Program-made: the position numbers and the translations under genes | From: an uncultured Clostridium sp. | GTDB lineage: Bacteria > Bacillota > Clostridia > Lachnospirales > Lachnospiraceae | Reading direction: 5' to 3' | DNA length: 64,000 bases | Assembly: GCA_946498245.1 (NCBI GenBank) | Contig: CAMMNN010000009.1 | Coordinates: 1 to 64,000 of the forward strand | In this document: piece after piece, positions 40,123 to 49,505 of the stretch | Layout: the number at the start of each line of letters is the position of its first letter | Numbering within the stretch: the first letter of the stretch is position 1 | Notes under the pieces: generated by a model | What the model saw: the letters and a program-made list of their open reading frames with translations, nothing else | The model's database searches: none | What the model was told of the DNA's origin: nothing

Positions 40123-43100
40123 ATGGCATTGCAGTATGTGTTTGGAACCTCAGGTTCAGGAAAAACTCATTATTTATATCAGAAGGCGGTGGATACGGCT
40201 GTAAAGGAGCCGGATACCTCCGTTTTCTTTATCGTACCGGAACAGTTTACCATGCAGGCCCAGAAGGAAATTATTGCCCTTCACCCCAGACACGGAATGA
40301 TGAATATTGACGTCATTAGCTTCCGGCGTCTGGCTTACCGGGTCTTTGAAGAACTGGCAGTGGAAAATCTGACGGTTTTAGACGATATGGGAAAGTCTAT
40401 GGTACTGCAGAAGGTGGCGGTTCTGGAAAAAAGGAATCTGGGACTGTACCAGAGGCTTTTGGATAAAAACGGCTTTATCGGCCAGCTAAAGTCTATGCTG
40501 TCGGAATTTTACCAGTACGGCATAGCTCCGGATAAGCTGGAGGAACTGGAAAAAGCGGCCTCCAGGCCCCTCTTAAAACAAAAGCTTCAGGACATGGCGG
40601 TTTTGTACCATGGCTTTCAGGAATACATTGCCGGACGGTTTTCTACGGCGGAAGAAATCCTGGAAAGCCTGTGCCGGGTACTGCCTCAGTCCCGGCTGAT
40701 CAAAAACAGCGTCATATTTTTAGACGGCTATACGGGATTTACCCCTGTACAGTACCGGATTGCAGGGCTTCTTTTGTCATACGCAAAAGAGGTAACCGTC
40801 AGCGTTACCTTAGACCCGGAGAAAAATCCCTATGAGGAGGTTTCTATCCAAAACCTGTTTTATATGGGAAAACATATGGTAAGCCGGCTGGAACGGATCC
40901 GCCGGCAGTCCGGGGCCAAAAAGAAGGAAGACATTATCTGCGGAGAACAGCCCAGATTTTTAAAGGCGCCGGCTTTGGGTTTTTTGGAAAAGAGGCTTTT
41001 CCGCCCAGGGAGTCCTTATGAGGACAGGGAAGGCCTGCGCCCTGCAGCAGATCAAATCTGGCTTTACCAGGGAAAAAATCCGGGGGAAGAGATCCGCTTC
41101 GTCTGCACCCAGATCGAAAGAGCCGTGCGCCGGGAGGGAATGCGGTACCGGGATATGGCGGTTATTACCGGGGATTTGGGAGAGTACGGAAAAGAAATCA
41201 GCCGTCAGTTTGAGGAAGCCGGAATCCCCTTCTTTTTAGACGATAAGAAAAAGATCGTAGAAAATCCTCTGGTAGAACTCATTCGCAGCGCCCTGGAAGT
41301 TATCAGCCAGGACTTTTCTTATGAAAGCCTATGCCGCTATTTAAAATGCGGTCTTTCGGGAACCTGGAAAGAGACGGCGGAGCAGTCGTCAGAGGGGGAC
41401 TGCCCCTGGAAGAACCGGCTTTTGGCGGATCGGCTGGAAAATTATATCAGAGCCCTGGGGATCCGGGGCTACAGCCGTTGGGACAGCAGTTGGGACCGAA
41501 CCTACCGGGGCGGGGAATCCATAAATTTGGAAGAGCTAAACGCTTACCGTCAGGAAGTGCTGGAGCCTTTGGCGAAACTGAGAGAGGCATTTTCGGAAGA
41601 AAATGCAACAGTGGATTCTGTTACGGCAAAGCTGGAAGAGTTTTTGGAAGAAGAAAAGGCTGAGGAAAAACTGGCCTGGTATGAAGGAATCTTTACCCGG
41701 AATAAGCAGACGGTTCTTGCCAAGGAGTACGGTCAGGCTATGGGGCTGGTAAAAGAAATGTTTCAGCGGCTGAGAGCCCTTTTGGGAGAAGAAAAAACTT
41801 CCAGAAAGGACTATGGGCGTCTTCTGGACGCAGGCTTTGACGAGATCCAGGTGGGTTCCATTCCTGCGGCCGTAGATCGCGTAGTGGCGGGAGATCTTAC
41901 CAGAACCCGTCTGGACGCTGTAAAGATCCTCTTTTTCGTAGGGGTCAACGAAGGCATTGTCCCTCAGAGAAAAGGCCAAAAGAGCCTGCTGACGGATGAA
42001 GAACGGGAGTTTTTCGCCCAAAATGAGGCGGAGCTGGCTCCCACCGCCAGAGAGGACGGCTGCATTCAGCGCTTCTACCAATATCTGATGCTTTCCAAGC
42101 CTTCCTGGCGCCTGGTTTTGTCTTACGCCCAATTATCCCCCACAGGAGACACCCGGAGGCCGTCAGGACTCTTAGGGGAGGTAAAAGGGATCTTCCCTCA
42201 ATTAAAGACCATTGGGGAAGAAGACTGGGAGTGGCCCATTCAGAAGGCCGGAGACGGAATCAGACGGATTATAGCCGGTTTCCAGGAGGAAAACGGCACG
42301 GAGGATCCGGAATTTTTAGAGATTTACCGCTGGTTTTCCAGTCAGGAAGAATGGAAAGACGCCATAGAAAGACTGACAGAGGCAGCCTTTTCTTCCTATA
42401 AAGAAAGGGGAATCGGGCGGGCCGCAGCCAAAGCCCTTTACGGTTCTGTCCTTCAGGGCAGTGTTACCCGCATGGAAAAATACGCCTCCTGCGCCTATGC
42501 TCATTTTCTCCAGTACGGCCTGGAGTTGATGGAACGCCGGGAGTATGAGCTGGCGGCGGCTGATATGGGAAATCTGTTTCATCAGGCCATTGACCAATGC
42601 TTTAAACGGGCCGGAGAGCGAGAACTGGACATGACCTCCATGGGGGAAGAAACCAGAAAAGCTTTGGTAAAGGAGTGCGTGGAGGAGATCGCGGGTCAGT
42701 ACGGAAATACCATTCTCCAAAGCTCCGCCCGAAACGCTTATCTGGCGGCGCGGATTGAACGGATTACCGACAGGACCATATGGGCTTTGGCAGAGCAGAT
42801 GAAAAAGGGGGACTTTGTACCGGCGGCCTTTGAGGTATCTTTCTCCGCCATTGACGATTTAAAGGCAATGAAAATCTCTCTGTCAGAGGAAGAAGCCCTG
42901 TACCTGCAGGGGAGGATTGACCGGCTGGATCTGTGCGAAGATGAAACCCACGTTTATGTAAAGATCATTGACTATAAATCCGGAGGAACAAGCTTTGATC
43001 TGGCCGCCCTGTATTACGGGCTCCAGCTTCAGCTTGTAGTCTACATGGACGCGGCCCTGGAGCGGGAGGAACGCCGCCACCCGGGGAAGGAAGCCGTTCC

Positions 43101-43590
43101 CGCCGGAATGTTTTACTACCATATAAAAGATCCGGTGGCGGACTGGGAACCGGGACAGTCCGAAGAAGATGTGGAGCAGGAAATTCTGCGGCAGCTTAGA
43201 ATGAATGGACTGGTTAACAGCGAGCTGGAAGTGATACGCCATATGGATCGGGAAATTGAGAAGGAATCCCAGGTTATCCCCGTAGTTTTAAAAAAGGGAA
43301 TTGTGGAGGAAGCCAGATCCAGCGTAGCAGGCCGGGAACGGTTTGAAGCTCTGCGAATGTATGTCCGGAAAAAACTAAAGGAAGCGGGACAGGAGATCCT
43401 TCAGGGAAATATTAAGGTCAATCCCTACAAACAGGGAAACCGGACAGGCTGCGATTACTGCCCCTATCACGCAGTATGCGGCTTTGACAGAAAGACGGCG
43501 GGCTACGGCTACCGGCGGCTGAAGGCTTTAAAGCCGGAGGAGGTCTGGGGAGAAATCATGCCGGAAGAGAAAGAGGAAGGAGAGGCGTAA
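40123..43590 (+). CDS. addB: helicase-exonuclease AddAB, subunit AddB, 1155 aa
   Basis: With AddA it resects double-strand breaks and loads RecA after Chi recognition. The N-terminus has a Walker A (FGTSGSGKTHYLY, about 5-17) in a UvrD-like fold. The C-terminal RecB-type nuclease domain (about 800-1155) shows AAADMGNLFHQAID, GRIDRLDL and IIDYKSGG (catalytic Asp/Lys). Four Cys coordinate a 4Fe-4S cluster: one in EKYASCAYAHFLQYG and three in GCDYCPYHAVCGF. The start ATG 40123 is seven bases after AGGAG; an upstream GTG at 40099 is less likely. The stop shares a base with the addA start. Confidence 0.95.
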   Translation: MALQYVFGTSGSGKTHYLYQKAVDTAVKEPDTSVFFIVPEQFTMQAQKEIIALHPRHGMMNIDVISFRRLAYRVFEELAVENLTVLDDMGKSMVLQKVAVLEKRNLGLYQRLLDKNGFIGQLKSMLSEFYQYGIAPDKLEELEKAASRPLLKQKLQDMAVLYHGFQEYIAGRFSTAEEILESLCRVLPQSRLIKNSVIFLDGYTGFTPVQYRIAGLLLSYAKEVTVSVTLDPEKNPYEEVSIQNLFYMGKHMVSRLERIRRQSGAKKKEDIICGEQPRFLKAPALGFLEKRLFRPGSPYEDREGLRPAADQIWLYQGKNPGEEIRFVCTQIERAVRREGMRYRDMAVITGDLGEYGKEISRQFEEAGIPFFLDDKKKIVENPLVELIRSALEVISQDFSYESLCRYLKCGLSGTWKETAEQSSEGDCPWKNRLLADRLENYIRALGIRGYSRWDSSWDRTYRGGESINLEELNAYRQEVLEPLAKLREAFSEENATVDSVTAKLEEFLEEEKAEEKLAWYEGIFTRNKQTVLAKEYGQAMGLVKEMFQRLRALLGEEKTSRKDYGRLLDAGFDEIQVGSIPAAVDRVVAGDLTRTRLDAVKILFFVGVNEGIVPQRKGQKSLLTDEEREFFAQNEAELAPTAREDGCIQRFYQYLMLSKPSWRLVLSYAQLSPTGDTRRPSGLLGEVKGIFPQLKTIGEEDWEWPIQKAGDGIRRIIAGFQEENGTEDPEFLEIYRWFSSQEEWKDAIERLTEAAFSSYKERGIGRAAAKALYGSVLQGSVTRMEKYASCAYAHFLQYGLELMERREYELAAADMGNLFHQAIDQCFKRAGERELDMTSMGEETRKALVKECVEEIAGQYGNTILQSSARNAYLAARIERITDRTIWALAEQMKKGDFVPAAFEVSFSAIDDLKAMKISLSEEEALYLQGRIDRLDLCEDETHVYVKIIDYKSGGTSFDLAALYYGLQLQLVVYMDAALEREERRHPGKEAVPAGMFYYHIKDPVADWEPGQSEEDVEQEILRQLRMNGLVNSELEVIRHMDREIEKESQVIPVVLKKGIVEEARSSVAGRERFEALRMYVRKKLKEAGQEILQGNIKVNPYKQGNRTGCDYCPYHAVCGFDRKTAGYGYRRLKALKPEEVWGEIMPEEKEEGEA

Positions 43591-46500
43591 TGGCAGTAAG
43601 TTGGACGACAGATCAGCAGAAGGCAATTTCCCTGAGACAGAGGAATCTTTTGGTATCCGCCGCCGCAGGCAGCGGAAAGACGGCGGTGCTGGTAGAGCGG
43701 ATTACAGAGATGGCTGTGGATCCGAAAAATCCCGTAGATATTGACCGAATGCTGGTAATGACTTTTACCAATGCGGCGGCAGCGGAAATGAGAGAGCGGG
43801 TTCAGGCGGCCATTGAAAAGCGCAGGGCGGCGGATCCCGGCAATGAGCGCCTGGAACTGCAGTCTATTCTGGTTTCCCGGGCGCAGATCACCACCATTGA
43901 CAGCTTCTGCCTGAATCTTATCCGGGAATATTATAACTGCCTGGATCTGGATCCGGCCTTCCGCATGGGAGACGAGGGAGAGATTGCTCTCCTTCAGGGA
44001 GATGTGATGAAAGATTTGCTGGAAGATCAGTACGGCTTAGGAGAGGAAGCCTTCCTCCATTTTGCTGAAACCTACAGCACTGGAAAAAGCGATATGGGGC
44101 TGGAGGACATTATCTTTCAGGTATGGCGGTTTTCCCAAAGCCACCCCTGGCCCAAAGAGTGGATTGAGGAGTGCAGAAAGGAACTGGAAGAGGACGATTT
44201 TGAGGCCGTGAAAAAGAGCCGGTGGATGGAATTTTTAATGGAAGATATTCGCCTTCAGTCAGAGGAACTTCGGGATCAGCTTCAGGAGTGCGCCCGGATC
44301 TGCCAGGAAGAAGAGGGCCTGTCCCCTTATCTGGAACGGCTTTTGGAAGACGCCGAAATGCTGGACGGATTTTGCCGGATAAGGGATTACGACGGATTTT
44401 ATGATTTATTAGAAAAAGCGGCTTTCGGGAAGCTTTCCCCCATCCGGAAAAAAGATGTGGACGCAGGGAAGAAGGCCTTTGTCACAGACTGCAGGGATCG
44501 GGCGAAGAAAGCCATTAAGAAATGGAAGGAATCCTTTGGGACCCAGCCCCCTGAAGAAATTATGGCCGTACAGGCGGGAACCAGGGAGACGACGGATCTG
44601 CTTTTGAGACTGGCCATGGAGTATGACAGCCGGTACCAGGAAGCCAAAAGAGAGAGAAATCTTTTGGACTTTGGAGATCTGGAACACCTGGCCCTGGAAA
44701 TTTTATGGAAAGAGGAAGAAGGGGAGGACGGAATCAGAAGGCGGATTCCTTCTGAAGCTGCAGATGAACTGAGCCGCCGCTATGAAGAGATCCTGGTAGA
44801 CGAATACCAGGACAGCAATCTGGTTCAGGAAAACTTGATACAGGCCCTGTCCAGGGAGCGCTGGGGCCGTCCCAACGTTTTTATGGTGGGGGACGTTAAG
44901 CAGAGCATTTACCGTTTCCGTCTGGCCAGACCTGCCCTTTTTCTGGAAAAATACCACTCCTACAAAGAGGAAGACGGCGGCTTTCAGAAAGTGGAGCTGC
45001 GCCAGAATTTCCGCAGCAGGGCGTGTGTGCTGGAAGCCGTAAACGACGTCTGCTACCAGATTATGACAAAAAATCTGGGCGGGATCCGTTACACCAGGGA
45101 AACGGCCCTGTATCCGGCAGCGGATTTTCCATTGCCGCCGGACGGGGACGAAGAACGGGTGGAAACTCCTGCAGAGCTTCTTATTGTTCCCACAGATCCC
45201 GCCATTATGGATGGATTGGATGATGATGCCGCCGACTATACGGCAAAGGAGCTGGAAGCGCGGCTCATTGCAGAACGGATCCGGGATCTGACAGACCCCC
45301 AAAAGGGCCTGAAAATCTGGGATAAAACCAAAGAAACCTACCGCAGCGCCGGTTTTGGGGACATTGTGATCCTCCTTCGCAGCGTTTCCGGATGGGCGGA
45401 AACCATGGTGACAATCCTGATGAACGCCGGAATCCCTGCCGTGGCCCAGACCCAGACGGGATATTTTAATACCACAGAAGTAGAAACCGTCCTGAGCCTT
45501 TTGGCTATTACGGACAATCCTTTCCAGGATATTCCCATGGCGGCAGTGCTGAGGTCGCCGGTGATTTCCATGACAGACGAGGAATTGGCCTGGATGATGG
45601 CCGGATTTAAAAAGCAGGCCAAAAAGGGAGAAGACCGGGGAATGTACGGGGCTGTCAGGCTGTGGCTATGGGAAGAGGAGGGGAAGGAACTGTCAGAGGC
45701 ATTTCCCCAGATTCGGAAAAAGCTGGAACACTTAGAAGAAATGCTTTCAGAGTTTCGCTTTCTGGCCTCCTACCTCCCTGTCCATGAGCTGATTCAGGAA
45801 ATCTACAGCAGAAGCGGATATTACCAATACGTATCGGCCATGCCGGGAGGCAAAGCCCGTCAGGCCAATCTGGATATGCTGTGGGAAAAGGCTTTAGCCT
45901 ACGAAAATACCAGCTACCGGGGCCTGTTTCACTTTATCCGTTATATTGAAAAACTGAAAAAGTACGAAACAGACTTCGGAGAAGCAGGAGGAGGCCAGAC
46001 AGAGGACGCAGTCCGGATAATGAGCATTCATAAAAGCAAAGGCCTGGAATTTCCCGTAGTGATTTTGGCGGGAATGGGAAAACGGTTTAATAAACAGGAC
46101 ATGACGGGAAAAATCCTCATTGATCCGGAGCTGGGAATTGCCGCCGACTATCTGGATTTAGACAGAAGAGTAAAGAAAACCACCTTAAAAAAGCAGATTT
46201 TAAAGCGGAGGACGGATCTGGAAACCGTTGGAGAGGAACTGAGGATCCTTTATGTGGCCATGACCAGGGCCAGAGAAAAGCTGATTATGACAGCTTCGGA
46301 ACGTTCCCTGGACCGGAAACTGGAAAAATGGGGCCTTAATCCGGAGCAGGCAGAGGACGGGGGGATCCGGAGAGGCGCCGAAACTTCCGGGGAGACGGCC
46401 CAGCCCCTTCCCGGCCTTCCTTTTACCGTGCTTTCCGGAGCAACTTCCTATTTAGACTGGCTTTTGATGAGCCTTCCGGCAATGAAAGAGCGAAGAAGGA

Positions 46501-47339
46501 TCCGTCTTGGGATCTGTCCGGCAGGGGAACTGGTGGGAACAGAAGTAATCCGGCAGATTGAGAGGGGCAGCCGCAAGGAGGAGCTTTTGGGACTCAAAGA
46601 CAGGGTAGGCAGCACTCCCGAGACAGAGGATGCTTTGGAAAAGGCCCTGTCCTTTGCCTATCCATACAGGGCGGATATAAACCTGTACGCCATGCTGTCC
46701 GTATCGGAAATCAAACGGAAGCGCCAGGAGGAAGAAGCCATGGAAGAATCCCAGGCGGAGATTCTCCCTCAGGCCGGTCAGGACAGGAGGCGCCTGGGGC
46801 CGGGAGGGGCTGTCCGGGGTACGGCTTTCCACCGGGCTCTGGAGCTTTTGGACTTTTCCCGTTTTTTGGGAATGAAAGTAGGAAGGGCTTTGGAGGAGGT
46901 TTTGGCGGCCTCTCTGGAAGAACTGGAAAGGAAGGGACTTTTGACAAAAGAAGATGCTTCCCTCTTAGATACCAGCCGTCTGGCGGAGTTTTTGGCCGGT
47001 GAATTAGGCCAAAGAATGGCGGCGGCCCAAAAAGCAGGCTGTCTCCATAAGGAGCAGCAGTTTATGGTGGGAATCCCGGCCAGAGAGATGAAAGCGGCGG
47101 ATTCTGATGAATTGGTACTGGTTCAGGGAATTATTGACGCCTGGATAGACGGAGAGGACGGCATTACCCTGGTGGATTATAAGACAGACGCCGTAGGCCC
47201 GGAGGGAGAGGAATACCTGAAAAGCCGCTATGGGGTTCAGCTTGCATATTATAAAAGAAGCCTGGAACAGATGACGGGAAAACCAGTAAGGGAAGGGCTG
47301 ATTTACTCAGTGGCCCTTGGTAAAACAATCCGTCTTTAA
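43590..47339 (+). CDS. addA: helicase-exonuclease AddAB, subunit AddA, 1249 aa
   Basis: This is the UvrD/RecB-type 3'-5' helicase and nuclease partner of AddB. Helicase motifs run in order: TDQQKAISLRQRNLLVSAAA then GSGKTAVLVERI (motif I, about 25-36), TFTNAAAAEMRERV (Ia), DEYQDSNLVQ (II), GDVKQSIYRFRLA (III), LRQNFRS (IV), IMSIHKSKGLEFPVV (V) and LYVAMTRAREKLIM (VI). The C-terminal nuclease domain has GTAFHRALELLDF, VQGIIDAWIDGEDGITLVDY and KTDAVG with the catalytic residues. It is full length and translationally coupled to addB (TAATG). Confidence 0.96.
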   Translation: MAVSWTTDQQKAISLRQRNLLVSAAAGSGKTAVLVERITEMAVDPKNPVDIDRMLVMTFTNAAAAEMRERVQAAIEKRRAADPGNERLELQSILVSRAQITTIDSFCLNLIREYYNCLDLDPAFRMGDEGEIALLQGDVMKDLLEDQYGLGEEAFLHFAETYSTGKSDMGLEDIIFQVWRFSQSHPWPKEWIEECRKELEEDDFEAVKKSRWMEFLMEDIRLQSEELRDQLQECARICQEEEGLSPYLERLLEDAEMLDGFCRIRDYDGFYDLLEKAAFGKLSPIRKKDVDAGKKAFVTDCRDRAKKAIKKWKESFGTQPPEEIMAVQAGTRETTDLLLRLAMEYDSRYQEAKRERNLLDFGDLEHLALEILWKEEEGEDGIRRRIPSEAADELSRRYEEILVDEYQDSNLVQENLIQALSRERWGRPNVFMVGDVKQSIYRFRLARPALFLEKYHSYKEEDGGFQKVELRQNFRSRACVLEAVNDVCYQIMTKNLGGIRYTRETALYPAADFPLPPDGDEERVETPAELLIVPTDPAIMDGLDDDAADYTAKELEARLIAERIRDLTDPQKGLKIWDKTKETYRSAGFGDIVILLRSVSGWAETMVTILMNAGIPAVAQTQTGYFNTTEVETVLSLLAITDNPFQDIPMAAVLRSPVISMTDEELAWMMAGFKKQAKKGEDRGMYGAVRLWLWEEEGKELSEAFPQIRKKLEHLEEMLSEFRFLASYLPVHELIQEIYSRSGYYQYVSAMPGGKARQANLDMLWEKALAYENTSYRGLFHFIRYIEKLKKYETDFGEAGGGQTEDAVRIMSIHKSKGLEFPVVILAGMGKRFNKQDMTGKILIDPELGIAADYLDLDRRVKKTTLKKQILKRRTDLETVGEELRILYVAMTRAREKLIMTASERSLDRKLEKWGLNPEQAEDGGIRRGAETSGETAQPLPGLPFTVLSGATSYLDWLLMSLPAMKERRRIRLGICPAGELVGTEVIRQIERGSRKEELLGLKDRVGSTPETEDALEKALSFAYPYRADINLYAMLSVSEIKRKRQEEEAMEESQAEILPQAGQDRRRLGPGGAVRGTAFHRALELLDFSRFLGMKVGRALEEVLAASLEELERKGLLTKEDASLLDTSRLAEFLAGELGQRMAAAQKAGCLHKEQQFMVGIPAREMKAADSDELVLVQGIIDAWIDGEDGITLVDYKTDAVGPEGEEYLKSRYGVQLAYYKRSLEQMTGKPVREGLIYSVALGKTIRL

Positions 47340-47359
47340 GGAGCAAAACCGAGATTTTG

Positions 47360-47387
47360 TTGCATTTTTCGCAAATTCCTTTATAAT
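47360..47387 (+). promoter_or_regulatory. promoter of the ThyX-like/dfr/nfnAB operon
   Basis: -35 TTGCAT (47360-47365) and -10 TATAAT (47382-47387) are 16 bases apart. Confidence 0.6.
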
Positions 47388-47425
47388 GAATACTATTGAA
47401 TGAAGCAGACTGAGGAGAGTGACCC

Positions 47426-48070
47426 ATGATTCGATTAGAAAGAACCAGCGTAATGAACCTGGAAAATGCCATGAGAGGAGCCAGAAACCCCATGAATAGC
47501 TGGGGAAGAATGGACAGCTATTACAATGAGGAGGGGCAGTACGTTTTAGGCCCCAATGATCTGGATCTGGCCAGAAGGCTCAGAAAGGCGGGCAGCGACC
47601 ACCGGAAATTTATCCGTCAGATTTTCGTTTCCGTGGATATTACCGCTCCCCTGTACTGGTGGAAGGAGTACGATACCTATAAAGTGGCTACAGTGGCCAA
47701 TTCTACCAGCACCATGCACAAGATTCACAGCAAACCCTTTGAACGGGGGGATTTCAGCACGGATCACATGACAGAAGAAACGCTGGCTTTTATGGATACG
47801 GTCATTGAACGGTTAGAGACTATTCGCAGGAAATATCTGGAAACCAAAAGCAAGGAAGACTGGTATGATATGATTCAGCTCCTTCCTTCCAGCTACAATC
47901 AGATGCGGACCTGTACCATGAATTATGAAACCCTAATCAATATTTATTTTGCCAGAAGGAACCATAAGCTGGCGGAATGGCATACGTTCTGCGACTGGAT
48001 TAAAACCCTGCCCTACGGCCGGGAATTGATTTTGGCTGAGGAAGAAAAAATCGGGGAGGCAGGGCAATGA
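47426..48070 (+). CDS. ThyX-like (diverged flavin-dependent thymidylate synthase fold) protein, 214 aa
   Basis: I do not recognise this as a standard named gene, but its layout resembles ThyX. DHRKFIRQIFVSVDITAPLY (about 59-78) and the following WWKEYDTYK, then ANSTSTMHKI (about 91-100), occupy the place of the ThyX signature RHR-x7-S / NExS, yet the RHR residues are absent. The C-terminal part (LLPSSYNQMRTCTMNYETLI, about 152-171, then YFARRNHKLAEWHTF) resembles the ThyX LP...T.N.R.L..F...R....AQWEI block. The ATG has GAGGAG eight bases upstream. Its stop overlaps the start of the dihydrofolate reductase gene, so folate/dTMP metabolism is a reasonable inference. It may also be an inactive or re-purposed homologue. 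Confidence 0.5.
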   Translation: MIRLERTSVMNLENAMRGARNPMNSWGRMDSYYNEEGQYVLGPNDLDLARRLRKAGSDHRKFIRQIFVSVDITAPLYWWKEYDTYKVATVANSTSTMHKIHSKPFERGDFSTDHMTEETLAFMDTVIERLETIRRKYLETKSKEDWYDMIQLLPSSYNQMRTCTMNYETLINIYFARRNHKLAEWHTFCDWIKTLPYGRELILAEEEKIGEAGQ

Positions 48071-48567
48071 ACCTCATAGCTGCAGTAGATCGCCGGTGGG
48101 CCATTGGAAATAAAGGAAAGCTTCTGGTTTCCATTCCTGATGATCAGCGGCTGTTCCGGGAGGAAACTTTGGGAAAGGTAGTAGTTATGGGGCGTAAGAC
48201 CTTAGAGAGCCTTCCCGGGGGCCGTCCCCTTTATGGCCGGACCACCATTGTGCTAAGCCGGGATTTGGAGTTTTCCGTCAAAGGGGCCATTGTCTGCAGA
48301 AGTCTCAAAGAGGCCCTGGAGGAGCTGTCAAAGTATCCTTCCGAAGACATTTATATTGCAGGGGGAGAGGAAATTTACCGGGAATTTCTTCCTTTCTGCA
48401 CTGCTGCCCAGATTACGTGGATTGATTATTCCTACGACGCAGACGCTTACTTTCCCAATCTGGAGGAAGACGGGGATTGGGAGCTGGAAAGGGCCAGTGA
48501 AGAGCAGACCTACTTCAGTCTTTGCTATGAATTTCGCACGTACCGGAGAAAATCTGTTGTCAGATAG
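48067..48567 (+). CDS. dfrA: dihydrofolate reductase, 166 aa
   Basis: It reduces dihydrofolate to tetrahydrofolate with NADPH. The N-terminus NLIAAVDRRWAIGNKGKLL, the region IPDDQRLFREET with the substrate-binding acid (D25 or D26), VVMGRKTLESLPGGRPL (NADPH loop), and IYIAGGEEIYREFLPF (about 98-113) are the family signatures. Length is typical (about 160). It overlaps the ThyX-like gene by ATGA. DHFR is normally needed when ThyA-type synthesis oxidises folate, so its coupling to a ThyX-like gene is noteworthy. Confidence 0.93.
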   Translation: MNLIAAVDRRWAIGNKGKLLVSIPDDQRLFREETLGKVVVMGRKTLESLPGGRPLYGRTTIVLSRDLEFSVKGAIVCRSLKEALEELSKYPSEDIYIAGGEEIYREFLPFCTAAQITWIDYSYDADAYFPNLEEDGDWELERASEEQTYFSLCYEFRTYRRKSVVR

Positions 48568-48614
48568 AAAAAACAGTGATAAGATAAACGAAGCTAAAAA
48601 GCAGGAGGAAAAAA

Positions 48615-49505
48615 ATGTACAGGATTATTAAGGCCCAGCGGCTGGCTGACAAAATATACCTGATGGACGTGGAAGCGCCCCGGGTAGCCCGTTCCTGTCA
48701 GCCGGGAGAGTTTGTAATTGTAAAGATGGACGAGGCAGGGGAACGGATTCCTCTGACCATCTGTGATTTTGACAGAGAAAAAGGCACTGTCACCATCGTC
48801 TTTCAGGTAGTAGGGGCTTCCACCTATAAGATGGCCTCTTTAAAAGCCGGAGACGCATTCCAGGATTTTGTCGGCCCTCTGGGACGGCCTTCTGAATTTG
48901 CAGCAGAGCCTTTGGAAGAAGTGAAAAAAAGGAAATACCTTTTTGTAGCCGGAGGAGTCGGCGCGGCTCCGGTATATCCCCAGGTAAAGTGGATGCGAGA
49001 GCACGGCATTGACGTTGACGTCATTGTAGGATCCAAGACAAAGGATCTGCTGATTCTGGAAAAAGAGATGGAGGCTCAGGCGGGAAACCTGTATATTACC
49101 ACGGACGACGGCTCTTATATGCGAAAAGGCATGGTAACGGCTGTCATTGAAGATCTGGTAAAGAATCAGGGAAAGAGTTATGATGTCTGCGTAGCCATAG
49201 GCCCCATGATTATGATGAAATTTGTCTGTAAACTCACCAAAGAGCTGGGAATCCCTACTATTGTCAGCTTAAACCCCATTATGGTGGACGGCACGGGTAT
49301 GTGCGGCGCCTGCCGTGTAACCGTTGGAGACGAAGTAAAGTTTGCCTGTGTAGACGGCCCGGAATTTGACGGCCATCTGGTGGATTTTGATCAGGCTATG
49401 AAACGGCAGCAGATGTATAAGACCCAGGAGGGCCGCGATATGCTAAAGGCCCAGGAAGGCGATACCCATCACGGCGGCTGCGGCCATTGCGGAGGTGACA
49501 ACTGA
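48615..49505 (+). CDS. nfnA: NfnA-type ferredoxin:NADP oxidoreductase small subunit, 296 aa
   Basis: This is the FAD and [2Fe-2S] subunit of electron-bifurcating NADH-dependent ferredoxin:NADP oxidoreductase (also annotated as sulfide dehydrogenase/DHODH electron-transfer type). The FAD-binding barrel (about 1-100: GEFVIVKMDEAGERIPLTIC) is followed by the NAD(P)-binding GGVGAAPVYPQ (about 113-123). The iron-sulfur motif MCGACRV with a later Cys (VKFACVDGPEFDGH, about 233-256) is at the C-terminal side, and the tail is rich in His, Gly and Cys (THHGGCGHCGG). It overlaps nfnB by one base. Confidence 0.9.
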   Translation: MYRIIKAQRLADKIYLMDVEAPRVARSCQPGEFVIVKMDEAGERIPLTICDFDREKGTVTIVFQVVGASTYKMASLKAGDAFQDFVGPLGRPSEFAAEPLEEVKKRKYLFVAGGVGAAPVYPQVKWMREHGIDVDVIVGSKTKDLLILEKEMEAQAGNLYITTDDGSYMRKGMVTAVIEDLVKNQGKSYDVCVAIGPMIMMKFVCKLTKELGIPTIVSLNPIMVDGTGMCGACRVTVGDEVKFACVDGPEFDGHLVDFDQAMKRQQMYKTQEGRDMLKAQEGDTHHGGCGHCGGDN

